A stretch of DNA of 64,000 nucleotides from Nocardioides nematodiphilus (lineage in GTDB: Bacteria > Actinomycetota > Actinomycetes > Propionibacteriales > Nocardioidaceae). The stretch lies in NCBI RefSeq assembly GCF_020216525.1, contig NZ_JAIWOY010000014.1, positions 1 through 64,000 on the forward strand, given 5' to 3'. Every line of letters begins with the position of its first letter. Within the stretch, counting starts at the first letter, position 1. The notes beneath the pieces were generated by a model. It saw only the letters and a list, made by a program, of their open reading frames with translations, made no database searches and was not told where the DNA came from. Of the stretch, positions 48,928-57,591 are shown piece by piece. Both the position numbers and the translations under genes were made by a program.

Positions 48928-50409
48928 TCAGTGCACTTCCTCGACATCGCGCGAGTTGCTGAGCGTGAGCGCGCCCAGTCCGGCGATCAGACCGACGACC
49001 ACGGCCAGGACGCCGTACGCCACGCGCTCGCCGTCGAAGAAGGACTGGACGAGGTCACTGCTCCAGGCCCCGGCCGGGAGGTTGACCGTCACCCGGGCGG
49101 CGATCAGGGTGCCGATCACGGCGGTGCCGATGCTGGTGCCGACCTCCTGGGCGGTGTCGTTGAGCGCGGCGCCGAGCGAGGTGCGATTCTCCGGCATCGC
49201 CGCGACCAGGGCCACCGCGCAGATCGTCATGACGGTGCGCAGGCCGACCGTCATCAGCACCATGCAGACCGCGATCACGGCGTAGCCGTGGTGCACGCCC
49301 CAGGCCATCCCGGCGAGCGAGGCGGCGAGGAAGCCTGCGCCGATCAGGCAGGCGATCCGGTGGCCGAAGCGCTTGCCGAGGCCCTCGGAGACCGGCGTCG
49401 CCAGGATCATGGTGACGATCAGCGGGAGGTTGGCCAGGCCCGCGCGCATCGGGCTCCAGCCGTACGCGTACTGGAAGTGCAGGATGAGCCCGAACATCAC
49501 GCCGGCCATCGCGATCGCGGTGCCGAGCTGGGCGATGGTGGCGCCGCGCACGGTGCCACCATGACGGCCGGTGAACAGCGACAGGTCGAGCATCGGCTCG
49601 GCCGTACGGCGCTCGTGCCACACGAAGATCGATGCCGCGAGCACCGCGCCGACGGCGCAGCCGAGGGTGAGCAGCGCGGTCCAGCCGTGCTCGACGCCGC
49701 TGGTCAGGGCATAGGAGGCCAGCCCGATGGTGCTGATGCTGAGCACCGCGCCGGGCAGGTCGAGCCTGTCGTTGGTGAGGCCGTCGGCCTCGTCGGGGGC
49801 CACGCCGACCCGCACGCCGATGAAGGCGATGAGCGCGATCGGGGCGTTGACCACGAGCAGCCACTCCCAGCTGAAGTGTGCGAGCGCGCTGCCTCCGAGC
49901 AGCGGTCCGAGGATGAAGCCGCTCATCCCGACGATGATCATCACCGTCATGGCGCGCATCCGGAGCTTGTCGTCGTCGAAGAGCCGGAAGACCAGCGAGT
50001 TGGTGATCGGTGCCATCATCGCGGCGGCGACGCCCAGTGCGGCGCGCAGCGCGATGAGCTCGTTCGTACGGTCCACGAACACCACCAGCAGGCTCAGCGA
50101 CCCGAAGATCGCCAGCCCGATCTGGAGCACGCGGCGGCGGCCGAAGCGGTCGGCCAGCGAGCCGGCGGTGAGCAGCAGCCCGCCGAAGGTCAGGGAGTAC
50201 GCGCCGGTGATCCACTGCAGCGAGGTCGTGGTGCCGTGCAGGTCGCGCCCGATCGTGGGGATCGCGATCGAGAGCAGGGTGTTGTCCACCATCTCCACGA
50301 AGAACGCCATGCACAGCGCGAGCATCGGGATCCAGGCGGCGCCCAGCGAGGCGTACGTGCGGGTGGCGGCGGTGGTCGGTGCGGTGACTTCCGGGGTGGC
50401 GGTGCTCAT
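48928..50409 (-). CDS. MFS drug exporter, DHA2/EmrB-QacA type
   Basis: 493 aa, about 14 membrane helices. MVDNTLLSIAIPTIGRDLHGTTTSLQWITGAYSLTFGGLLLTAGSLADRFGRRRVLQIG and PENRTSLGAALNDTAQEVGTSIGTAVIGTLIAARV are diagnostic. It is the second EmrB-like exporter within 3 kb but is clearly a separate subfamily. Probably controlled by the TetR at 50504-51073 encoded upstream in the same direction. Confidence 0.92.
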   Translation of the reverse strand: MSTATPEVTAPTTAATRTYASLGAAWIPMLALCMAFFVEMVDNTLLSIAIPTIGRDLHGTTTSLQWITGAYSLTFGGLLLTAGSLADRFGRRRVLQIGLAIFGSLSLLVVFVDRTNELIALRAALGVAAAMMAPITNSLVFRLFDDDKLRMRAMTVMIIVGMSGFILGPLLGGSALAHFSWEWLLVVNAPIALIAFIGVRVGVAPDEADGLTNDRLDLPGAVLSISTIGLASYALTSGVEHGWTALLTLGCAVGAVLAASIFVWHERRTAEPMLDLSLFTGRHGGTVRGATIAQLGTAIAMAGVMFGLILHFQYAYGWSPMRAGLANLPLIVTMILATPVSEGLGKRFGHRIACLIGAGFLAASLAGMAWGVHHGYAVIAVCMVLMTVGLRTVMTICAVALVAAMPENRTSLGAALNDTAQEVGTSIGTAVIGTLIAARVTVNLPAGAWSSDLVQSFFDGERVAYGVLAVVVGLIAGLGALTLSNSRDVEEVH

Positions 50410-50503
50410 CGGCGGCTCCTCTGATCGGCGGTGAGGCTACCTTCGGGCCTGCCGCCTTCAGCCGGGTTTCAGCGCGGTTTCACCGCGCCTCCACCGGGGC
50501 CTC

Positions 50504-51073
50504 TCACAGTGCGGCGCTCGCCTCGCGCAGCGCGTCGAGCGCGGCCACGGCGTACGGGCCGAAGCCGGTCGCGTCCTCGGCGTCGGTCCAGGCGGCGTAC
50601 CCCTGCTTGAACGCGAGCACGCCCATCTCAGCGGCGAGGTGGGCGACCGGCTCCGCGACGCCGCGCGCGATGAGCGCGTCGGTCATCGCCACCGCGAGAC
50701 CGATCCGCTTGAGCGCCTCGCGCTCCTGCAGCTCGGTGCTGGAGGCGATCGCCGCCTTCATCTGGGGCGCCATCTCGCGGTTCACCAGGCCGAACATCTC
50801 ACCGGCGCGCTCCAACCCGTTCCTCACGGCGCCGAGCGGGGTCGCGTCGGCGGGCGCGCTCGCGATCCCCTCGGCGAGCAGCTCGCTCAGTGCCCCCTGG
50901 CCGGCGGCGAGCAGCTCGCGCTTGTCGGGGAAGTGCCGGAAGAAGGTGCTCTTGGTGACGCCGGCACGCTCGGCGATCTCGGCGACGGTGGTCGCGTCGT
51001 ACCCCTGCTCGGCGAAGAGCTCGACGGCCGCGACGACCATCCGCTCGCGTGCTCCGGGTTCCCAGCGTGCCAT
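50504..51073 (-). CDS. TetR family regulator
   Basis: 189 aa. MARWEPGARERMVVAAVELFAEQGYDATTVAEIAERAGVTKSTFFRHFPDKRELLAAGQGALSELLAEG is a standard TetR HTH. Divergent from an SDR-type reductase over a 58-bp near-perfect dyad. 94 bp upstream of the exporter gene in the same direction. Confidence 0.9.
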   Translation of the reverse strand: MARWEPGARERMVVAAVELFAEQGYDATTVAEIAERAGVTKSTFFRHFPDKRELLAAGQGALSELLAEGIASAPADATPLGAVRNGLERAGEMFGLVNREMAPQMKAAIASSTELQEREALKRIGLAVAMTDALIARGVAEPVAHLAAEMGVLAFKQGYAAWTDAEDATGFGPYAVAALDALREASAAL

Positions 51074-51084
51074 GCGCCCATCAT

Positions 51085-51142
51085 AGTGATGGCACCTTTG
51101 TCCCATCACCTGCTACGGTGATGGGACAAAGGTCGCATCACT
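51085..51142. promoter_or_regulatory. large divergent-promoter dyad
   Basis: Arms of 17 bp (51094-51110 and 51117-51133) pair perfectly around TGCTAC. Two mismatched positions follow and then 7 more pairs (51085-51091 with 51136-51142). The half-site is ATGGGACAAAGGT. The dyad spans the whole region between the TetR and reductase starts and could hold two TetR dimers. Confidence 0.8.
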
Positions 51143-51157
51143 TCCAAGGAGTCCATC

Positions 51158-52039
51158 ATGCAGGTCTTCGTCACCGGCGCCACCGGCAACATCGGGTCGG
51201 CGGTCGTCGCCGAGCTCCTCGCCCACGACCACACGGTCACCGGCCTCGCCCGCTCCGACGCATCGGTCAGCAAGCTCAGGGCGGCCGGCGCGGATGCCGT
51301 ACGCGGAGGCCTCGCCGACCTCGACGTCATCCGCGCGGCGGCACGCGCCGCCGACGGCGTCATCCACCTCGCCTTCAGCAACGACTTCTCCAGCCCCGAG
51401 GCGCTCGCCGCCGGCGTGGCGGAGGAGACCGCCGCCATCGCCGCGATCGGCGAGGCGCTGATCGGCAGCGACAAGCCCTTCGTGGTCTGCTCCGGCACGC
51501 CGTGGATCCCCGGCCGGGCGTCGACCGAGTCCGACCCGCTGCCCACGGAGGGGCCGGTCGGCGGTCGCGCCGTCACGGTCACCCGCACCCTCGAGCTGGC
51601 CTCGCAGGGCGTGCGGACCTCGGCCGTACGGCTCCCGCGGACCGTCCATCAGAACGGCGACGGCGGCTTCGCCGGGATCCTCACCCAGATCGCGCGCCAG
51701 CGCGGGGTCTCGGGCTACCCGGGCGACGGCACCCAGCGCTGGCCCGCGGTGCACTCGGCCGACGCCGCCTCGCTCTTCCGGCTCGCCCTGGAGAAGGCGC
51801 CGGCCGGCACGTCATGGCACGCGGTCACCGACGAGGGCGACCAGGTCCGCGACATCGCCACGGTGATCGGCCGTCGCCTCGGCCTTCCGGTCGAGGCGGT
51901 CCCGGCGGAGTCGTACGGGCCGGTCGGGGCGATCTTCGCGATGGACCAGCCCTCCACGAGCACGCACACCCGCGAGACGCTCGGCTGGGAGCCCACCCAC
52001 GGCACGCTGCTCGCGGACCTCGAGCTCATCCAGCCCTGA
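51158..52039 (+). CDS. NAD(P)-dependent SDR family oxidoreductase (NmrA/SDR a-type)
   Basis: 293 aa. MQVFVTGATGNIGSAVVAELLAHDHTVTGLARSD is the extended-SDR Rossmann motif. HLAFSNDFSSPEALAAGVAEETAAI and VRLPRTVHQNGDGGF follow. The YxxxK is not evident, so catalysis may differ from canonical SDRs. Divergent from the TetR and under the 58-bp dyad. GGAG lies 8 nt before the ATG. Confidence 0.88.
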   Translation: MQVFVTGATGNIGSAVVAELLAHDHTVTGLARSDASVSKLRAAGADAVRGGLADLDVIRAAARAADGVIHLAFSNDFSSPEALAAGVAEETAAIAAIGEALIGSDKPFVVCSGTPWIPGRASTESDPLPTEGPVGGRAVTVTRTLELASQGVRTSAVRLPRTVHQNGDGGFAGILTQIARQRGVSGYPGDGTQRWPAVHSADAASLFRLALEKAPAGTSWHAVTDEGDQVRDIATVIGRRLGLPVEAVPAESYGPVGAIFAMDQPSTSTHTRETLGWEPTHGTLLADLELIQP

Positions 52040-52054
52040 GGGCCGGCGTCGGCC

Positions 52055-52540
52055 TCAGACCGGCTTCAGCACCCGGACGATGAAGTCGTCGAGGTTGGCG
52101 CGCAGACGTTGGATCTTCTGCTCCACGCCCAGCGTCTCGCGCGCGATCTCGCCCCGCGGCCGCATCTTGTCGCGCGCATAGAGCGAGCAGACCAGATCGG
52201 AGCAGATGTACGTGCCCACGGTGTTGCCGGCCTGGCCCGCGCGGCCGGCCCGCGGCGCCACCATCAGCGACACGTCACCGACGGTCATGCACAGCGAGCA
52301 CATCGTCTTGCGGGGGCCGGCGGTGTTGGTGGCCAGCCGCATCCCGATGCCACGCAGGACGCCGTCGTGCTCCGCGACGAGATACGCGCGCTGCGGCGAC
52401 CTGGGATCACGCCAGCCGAGGTAGTCGAGGCCCTCCCAGTCCTGGGTCGCGAGGTCGAGCGGCAGGTTCGCCCGCTTGGCCTCGCCGCCCGTGAGGTTCA
52501 CGAACGCCGTCCGGATCTGAGGCTCGGTGAGTGGCGACAC
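52055..52540 (-). CDS. FBP-domain (FusB-like, treble-clef zinc finger) protein
   Basis: 161 aa from a GTG. The C-terminal half has CSLC and C-x-L-V-C, with Cys at MCSLCMTVG and YICSDLVCSLYARDKMRPRG, matching the EF-G-binding FBP zinc-finger domain of FusB-type proteins. The N-terminus LTEPQIRTAFVNLTGGEAKRANLP is typical. FusB proteins release EF-G from the ribosome in the presence of fusidic acid. Whether this actinobacterial copy protects EF-G is unknown. Confidence 0.82.
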   Translation of the reverse strand: MSPLTEPQIRTAFVNLTGGEAKRANLPLDLATQDWEGLDYLGWRDPRSPQRAYLVAEHDGVLRGIGMRLATNTAGPRKTMCSLCMTVGDVSLMVAPRAGRAGQAGNTVGTYICSDLVCSLYARDKMRPRGEIARETLGVEQKIQRLRANLDDFIVRVLKPV

Positions 52541-52561
52541 GAGTAACGATCCTAGGCGCGC

Positions 52562-53152
52562 TCAGAGGCCGGCGGCGCTCAGCACCGACTCGGCGAGCAT
52601 CCGGGTGTTCGCGGCGAGCTCCGGGTTGGTCGGGTCGCTGTCCATCCGGGCCGCCATCTGGGCGCCGTCGTAGATCAGGTGGAGCTGCGAGGCGATCCGC
52701 TCGGCCTCAGCGACGCCCGCCGCCGCCAGGATCTCGGCGAAGACCGTGCGGACGTAGTTGCGGTAGGTCCTGCTCGACTCCTCGTACGGGCCGCCGTGGG
52801 GGCCCTCCGCCGTGGCGGCCGCGAACGCGCAGCCGCGGTAGTCCGGGCGGGCGAAGAGGATCCGCTGGGAGTCGAAGACGGCCAGGATCCGCTCGCGCGG
52901 GCTGCCCTCGGCGACCGCGTCGAGCGCGGCGGTGATGCGCGCGACCTGCCGCTCGTGGCGACGATCGAGGTAAGCCGTGACGAGGCCGTCCTTGTTGCCG
53001 AAGTTCTTGTAGAGCGTCGCCTTGGCGACGCCCGATTCGGCCAGCACCCGGTCGATGCCGACGGTGTGCACGCCCTCGGCGTAGAACAGCCGCTCGGCGG
53101 TGTCGAGGAGGCGCTCGCGGGCGCTCTCTCGGACGGGCTCAACTCTGGTCAC
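52562..53152 (-). CDS. TetR family regulator
   Basis: 196 aa. RESARERLLDTAERLFYAEGVHTVGIDRVLAESGVAKATLYKNFGNKDGLVTAYLDRRHE is the HTH. DYRGCAFAAATAEGPHGGPYEESSRTYRNYV is the effector part. GTG starts occur at 53152, 53158 and 53167. The first has GGAAG 8 nt upstream and is chosen. Divergent from the MFS gene with two related palindromes between them. Confidence 0.88.
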   Translation of the reverse strand: MTRVEPVRESARERLLDTAERLFYAEGVHTVGIDRVLAESGVAKATLYKNFGNKDGLVTAYLDRRHERQVARITAALDAVAEGSPRERILAVFDSQRILFARPDYRGCAFAAATAEGPHGGPYEESSRTYRNYVRTVFAEILAAAGVAEAERIASQLHLIYDGAQMAARMDSDPTNPELAANTRMLAESVLSAAGL

Positions 53153-53198
53153 AGTCACATCTTCCACAACGTCTGCGAGGTTGCGAATCTTCCTTGGA

Positions 53199-53243
53199 AT
53201 AGACAGATCTGTTCACCGGTTGCGAACAGACAGGTCTGTCTAT
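53199..53243. promoter_or_regulatory. paired TetR operators (AGACAG-type)
   Basis: ATAGACAGATCTGTTC (53199-53214; 10-bp core ACAGATCTGT at 53203-53212) and GAACAGACAGGTCTGTCTAT (53224-53243) are inversely related sites 9 bp apart in the divergent TetR/MFS promoter. Confidence 0.65.
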
Positions 53244-53259
53244 CATTTCGGAGGCTCCG

Positions 53260-54504
53260 ATGTCCGTCACCACCGCTGCGGCACCCGGCACCATCCGGTC
53301 GAGCGCCGCCCACGAGGCACCCGCGCCCGGCTCACTCGTACGTCTCGCGCTGCTCGCCTCGATCGCGATCTCCTTCCTCGCCGCGAGCGCCGCGCCCACA
53401 CCGCTCTACCAGCACTACGACCTCGTCTGGCACGGCACCGCGCTGACCACCACCGAGGCCTTCGGCGTCTACGCGATCGCCGTGCTCGGCGGCCTGCTCG
53501 TGTTCGGCAGCGCGGCCACGCACGTCGGTCGTCGCCCGGTCCTGCTGGCCGCGATCGCGCTCCAGATCGCTTCTCTCCTGCTCTTCGCCACTGCTGGTTC
53601 CTACGAGCCGCTCTTCATCGGCCGGGTTCTGCAGGGGTTCGCCGCCGGCGCCGCCCTCGGCACCCTCGGTGCGGCGATGATCGAGGCCCACCAGTCGCAC
53701 GGGACGATCGCCAGCTCGGCGGCGCCGTTCGCCGGTACGGGTCTCGGCGCACTCACCGCCGGCATCGCGGTCAGCTACCTGCCCTGGCCCACGCACCTGA
53801 TCTACCTGGGCCTCAGCGCCGTGCTCGCGCTCCAGGCCGTCGGCGTCATCACCCTGCTGCACCCGACCGCGACTCAGCCCGGCCTGATCCGCAGCCTGCG
53901 TCCGCAGGTCGCCGTACCGTCCTCGGCCCGGACGGCCTTCGCGGCGGCCGCGCCAGCCGCGTTCGCCACCTGGGCGGTCGCCGGCCTCTTCGGTTCGCTG
54001 GGCCCCGCCGTACTGCACGCCATGTCGCCGGACTCGCCGTCGGTGCTGGGCGGGCTCGCCCTCTTTGAGGTGGCCATCATCGGCTCGATCGCCACCATCG
54101 CCGTCCGGTCGTGGGAGGGGCGCCGGCAGCTGACCTGGGGGCTCTCGGTTGTCATCGTCGGCATCGCCGCCCTCGCGGTGATGATCGCGGCCGGCACGAT
54201 CGCCGGCTTCATCGCGGCCGCCGTGATCGTCGGGATCGGCTTCGGCAGCGCGCTCCAGGGCAGTATCCGCACGACGGTCCCGCTGGTCGAGGCGCACGAG
54301 CGCGCCGGCCTGCTGGCCGCGGTCTACCTGGTGTCGTACGCCGGCATGGGCATCCCCGCCGTCGGCGCCGGCTACGCGGTCAGCCGCGGGGTCGACCTGA
54401 CCACCGCCGCCGTCGCCTACGCGATCGGTGTGATCGTGCTGGCCGCCGGCGCCCTGGCCCTGGTGCTGCGCGGCCGCGAGGCGGAGGCTCCGACCGCGGC
54501 CTGA
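53260..54504 (+). CDS. MFS transporter (DHA1-like)
   Basis: 414 aa, 12 predicted membrane helices after a 28-residue soluble N-terminus. SFLAASAAPTPLYQHYDLVWHGTALTTTEAFGVYAIAVLGGLLVFGSAATHVGRRPVL and GRVLQGFAAGAALGTLGAAMIEAHQ are typical of actinobacterial drug/aromatics exporters. Convergent with copA over the palindromic array. Confidence 0.9.
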   Translation: MSVTTAAAPGTIRSSAAHEAPAPGSLVRLALLASIAISFLAASAAPTPLYQHYDLVWHGTALTTTEAFGVYAIAVLGGLLVFGSAATHVGRRPVLLAAIALQIASLLLFATAGSYEPLFIGRVLQGFAAGAALGTLGAAMIEAHQSHGTIASSAAPFAGTGLGALTAGIAVSYLPWPTHLIYLGLSAVLALQAVGVITLLHPTATQPGLIRSLRPQVAVPSSARTAFAAAAPAAFATWAVAGLFGSLGPAVLHAMSPDSPSVLGGLALFEVAIIGSIATIAVRSWEGRRQLTWGLSVVIVGIAALAVMIAAGTIAGFIAAAVIVGIGFGSALQGSIRTTVPLVEAHERAGLLAAVYLVSYAGMGIPAVGAGYAVSRGVDLTTAAVAYAIGVIVLAAGALALVLRGREAEAPTAA

Positions 54505-54508
54505 CCCG

Positions 54509-54676
54509 CTATACGGATGAGCACATGGGGCGCGACTCGCTCCATGTGCTCGTCCGTATAGGTCCCTATAAAGACGAGCACGTACCAGGCAGGCGGGTAT
54601 CGACCGTGCTCATCCGTATAGGGCCCTATACGGATGAGCACATGCGCGCCCAGCGCCGAGCGTGCTCATCTATATA
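54509..54676. repeat. array of six alternately oriented TATACGGATGAGCAC motifs
   Basis: Forward copies start at 54509, 54566 and 54626, reverse copies end at 54561, 54621 and 54676. They form three long hairpins (arms 16-20 bp, loops 13-22 nt) and, between the second and third, a 36-bp perfect palindrome at 54606-54641. Substitutions are limited to the three bases after TATA (ACG/AAA/ATA) and one GAT/GAC position. The array fills the entire convergent gap between the MFS and copA genes. BIME-like extragenic element, or a multi-hairpin terminator. Confidence 0.85.
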
Positions 54677-54702
54677 CGCCGTGAGGGCCGGCGTCCCACG
54701 CC

Positions 54703-56973
54703 CTAGAGCGAGCTGCGGAAGCGCCTGAGGCGCAGGCTGTTCGTCACCACCGACACCGAGGAGAACGCCATCGCGGCGCCCGCGAGCATCGGGTTGAGCA
54801 GCCCGGCGGCGGCGACCGGGATGGCGACGACGTTGTAGCCGAACGCCCAGAAGAGGTTGCTCCGGATGACGCCCAGCGTGCGGCGAGAGAGCCGGATCGC
54901 GTCGACGGCCACCCGCAGGTCGCCCCGTACGAGGGTGATGTCGCTGGCCTCGATCGCGACGTCGGTGCCGGTGCCCATCGCCAGGCCGAGGTCCGCCTGG
55001 GCCAGCGCGGCGGCGTCGTTGACGCCGTCGCCGACCATCGCGACGGCGCGGCCCTCGCCCTGCAGCCGCTTCACCACGTCGACCTTGTCGCCGGGCAGCA
55101 CCTCGGCGTACACGTCGGCATCGTCGATGCCGACCTGGGCGGCTACCGTACGGGCGACGCGATCGTTGTCGCCGGTCAGCAGGATCGGGCGCAGCCCCAG
55201 GGCGCGCAGCTCCGCGATGGCCTGCGCGGAGCTCTCCTTGACCCGGTCCTCGACGACGAGCACGCCTCGGGCCCGGCCGTCCCAGCCGACCGCGATGGCG
55301 GTCTGGCCGCGACCCTGCGCCTCCTCGAACGCCGCCTGGAGGTCGGCGGTGAGGTGCTGCGACCACTCCGCGAGCAGCCGCGGGCGACCGACCAGGACGG
55401 CGTGCCCCTCCACGATGCCCTGGACTCCGAGACCCTCGACGTTGCCGAAGTCCTCGGGCGCCACCAGCGCGCCCGACGCCGTGCGGGCGGCATCGGCGAT
55501 CGCCCGGGCGATCGGATGCTCCGAGGCGTCCTCGAGCGCGCCGGCCAGCCGGAGCACCTCCGAGGCGTCCTCGCCGGCAGCGATCACGGTCGCGACGAGC
55601 GTCATCTCGCCGGTCGTCACCGTGCCGGTCTTGTCCAGCACGACGGTGTCGACCTTATGGGTCTGCTCGAGGACCTCGGGGCCCTTGATCAGGATGCCGA
55701 GCTGCGCGCCCCGACCGGTGCCGACCATCAGCGCGGTCGGCGTGGCCAGTCCCAGCGCGCACGGGCAGGCGATGATCAGGACGGCCACGGTCGCGGTCAG
55801 CGCCGCAGCCATGCCCTCGCCGCGTGCCAGCCAGAAGGCGAAGGTGGCCAACGCGATCACGATGACGACAGGCACGAAGATGCCGGAGATCCGGTCGGCC
55901 AGCCGCTGCACGGCGGCCTTCCCGGTCTGGGCGTCCTCGACCAGCCGCGCCATCTGGGCGAGCTGGGTGTCGGCCCCGACGCGGGTGGCGCGTACGACCA
56001 GCCGGCCGCTCGCGTTGACGCATCCGCCGACGACGGCGTCCCCGACGGACACGTCCACCGGCACGGACTCGCCGGTCAGCATCGAGGCGTCGACCGCAGA
56101 GGTGCCCTCCTCGACGGCGCCGTCGGTCGCGATCTTCTCGCCCGGGCGGACGACGAAGCGGTCACCCACGGCCAGTTCGGCCACCGGGATCCGGACCTCG
56201 GCACCGGAGCGCAGCACGGCCACGTCGCGTGCGCCCAGGTCGAGCAGGGCGCGCAGCGCCGCCCCGGCGTTCCGCTTGGAGCGGTGCTCGAGGTAGCGAC
56301 CGAGAAGGATGAACGTGACGACGCCGGCGGCGGCCTCGAGGTAGATGTCGGAGGCGCCGTGGGTCCGCTCCAGCGTCAGGGAGAAGCCATGCCGCATGCC
56401 GGGCATGCCCGCGTCACCCCAGAAGAGCGCGTAGACCGACCAGAGGAAGGCGGCGCCGGTGCCGAGCGAGACCAGGGTGTCCATCGTCGCGGCGCCGTGA
56501 CGCAGGTTGGTCCAGGTCGCCCGGTGGAAGGGAAGTCCGCCCCACACCACGACCGGCGCGGCCAGCGTCAGCGAGAGCCACTGCCAGTTGGTGAACTGCC
56601 AGGCCGGCACCATCGCCAGCGCGACGACCGGCACCGACAGCAGCGCCGAGACGATCAGGCGGGTACGGAGCGCGGCGAGGGCCACGTCCTCCGGCGGCGC
56701 CACGGCGTCGTCGGCGCGATCCGCGATCGGCGGTGCGGGCAGCGCCGCCCCGTACCCGGCCTGCTCGACGGTGGCGATCAGGTCGTCGGTGCTGACGCCG
56801 TCCGCGTAGGTCACCCTCGCCTTCTCGGTGGCGTAGTTGACCGTCGCAGTGACACCGTCGAGCTTGTTGAGCTTGCGCTCGATCCGGTTGGCGCAGGACG
56901 CGCAGGTCATCCCGGTGAGCGTGAGCTCGACCTGCGAGTCGCTTGCCGGATTCGTCGTCACCTCGGTGCTCAT
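54703..56973 (-). CDS. copA: copper-translocating P1B-type ATPase
   Basis: 756 aa. One N-terminal heavy-metal domain with GMTCASC (Cys 24/27), the TGES motif in [11 protein letters not shown], the CPC metal-transport motif in [19 protein letters not shown], phosphorylation site [12 protein letters not shown] motif EHPIA and [10 protein letters not shown] are all present. The P1B-1 family exports Cu(I). Upstream genes are copZ and csoR. Its 3' end meets the palindromic array. Confidence 0.96.
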   Translation of the reverse strand: MSTEVTTNPASDSQVELTLTGMTCASCANRIERKLNKLDGVTATVNYATEKARVTYADGVSTDDLIATVEQAGYGAALPAPPIADRADDAVAPPEDVALAALRTRLIVSALLSVPVVALAMVPAWQFTNWQWLSLTLAAPVVVWGGLPFHRATWTNLRHGAATMDTLVSLGTGAAFLWSVYALFWGDAGMPGMRHGFSLTLERTHGASDIYLEAAAGVVTFILLGRYLEHRSKRNAGAALRALLDLGARDVAVLRSGAEVRIPVAELAVGDRFVVRPGEKIATDGAVEEGTSAVDASMLTGESVPVDVSVGDAVVGGCVNASGRLVVRATRVGADTQLAQMARLVEDAQTGKAAVQRLADRISGIFVPVVIVIALATFAFWLARGEGMAAALTATVAVLIIACPCALGLATPTALMVGTGRGAQLGILIKGPEVLEQTHKVDTVVLDKTGTVTTGEMTLVATVIAAGEDASEVLRLAGALEDASEHPIARAIADAARTASGALVAPEDFGNVEGLGVQGIVEGHAVLVGRPRLLAEWSQHLTADLQAAFEEAQGRGQTAIAVGWDGRARGVLVVEDRVKESSAQAIAELRALGLRPILLTGDNDRVARTVAAQVGIDDADVYAEVLPGDKVDVVKRLQGEGRAVAMVGDGVNDAAALAQADLGLAMGTGTDVAIEASDITLVRGDLRVAVDAIRLSRRTLGVIRSNLFWAFGYNVVAIPVAAAGLLNPMLAGAAMAFSSVSVVTNSLRLRRFRSSL

Positions 56974-56980
56974 GACGGGC

Positions 56981-57187
56981 TCACGCCAGCTGGTAGCCGG
57001 CCTCCTCGACGGCGGCCCTCACGGCCGACTCGTCGAGAGGCTCGGCACTCGTGACGGTCACCGCACCCGTGGCCAGGTCGACCTCGACGTCGCTGACGCC
57101 GGCGAGCTCCTGCACCTCCTCGGTGACGGATGCGACGCAGTGGCCGCAGGTCATGCCGGTGACGGTGAAGGTCTGCGTGGTGCTCAT
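56981..57187 (-). CDS. copZ: copper chaperone
   Basis: 68 aa with [11 protein letters not shown] as the metal-binding loop, the HMA fold of CopZ. It delivers Cu(I) to CopA. It lies 7 bp upstream of copA, in the same operon. Confidence 0.95.
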   Translation of the reverse strand: MSTTQTFTVTGMTCGHCVASVTEEVQELAGVSDVEVDLATGAVTVTSAEPLDESAVRAAVEEAGYQLA

Positions 57188-57216
57188 GGTCGGATTCCTC
57201 TCAGGGGGCGTACGGG

Positions 57217-57507
57217 TCAGGAGCGGACCAGGCGGGCGATGGCGGCAGAGGCCTCCTTGAGCTTGAGCTCGGCCTCCTCACCGCCTTCGCGGACGGCGTT
57301 CACGACACAGTGCGCGATGTGCTCGTCGAGCAGCCCGAGCGCGACCGACTCGAGCGCCTTCGTCATCGCGGAGACCTGGGTGAGGATGTCGATGCAGTAC
57401 TGCTCCTCCTCCACCATCCGCTGCAGACCGCGCGCCTGCCCCTCGATGCGGCGCAGCCGCTTGAGGTAGTCGTCCTTGGTGCCGTTCGCGATGTAGCTGT
57501 GCGCCAT
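57217..57507 (-). CDS. csoR: copper-sensing repressor
   Basis: 96 aa. DUF156/CsoR fold (YLKRLRRIEGQARGLQRMVEEEQYCIDILTQVSAM) with Cu(I) ligands Cys (YCIDI), His and Cys (EHIAHC). It represses copZ-copA until Cu(I) binds. First gene of the copper operon with its operator immediately upstream. Confidence 0.95.
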   Translation of the reverse strand: MAHSYIANGTKDDYLKRLRRIEGQARGLQRMVEEEQYCIDILTQVSAMTKALESVALGLLDEHIAHCVVNAVREGGEEAELKLKEASAAIARLVRS

Positions 57508-57542
57508 GACCGCCCCTTCCTGGTTCTCCTTTCCCAACACGG

Positions 57543-57557
57543 TACCCCCTGGGGGTA
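57543..57557 (-). promoter_or_regulatory. CsoR operator
   Basis: TACCCCC-T-GGGGGTA is the GC-rich palindrome recognised by actinobacterial CsoR, placed 36 bp upstream of the csoR start. Confidence 0.85.
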
Positions 57558-57591
57558 TTCCGCGCCAGTGCTCGCTCCGAGCGGCGACCGC

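Noticed and set aside
48832..50424. 530-codon plus-strand open frame
   Set aside because: It is antisense to the DHA2 exporter. Composition (Asp/His/Gly/Arg) and the absence of motifs show a frame shadow.
54417..54641. ORF reading repeated IGPYTDEH
   Set aside because: It is produced by the array and antisense MFS sequence. The in-frame peptide similarity reflects the repeated DNA motif.
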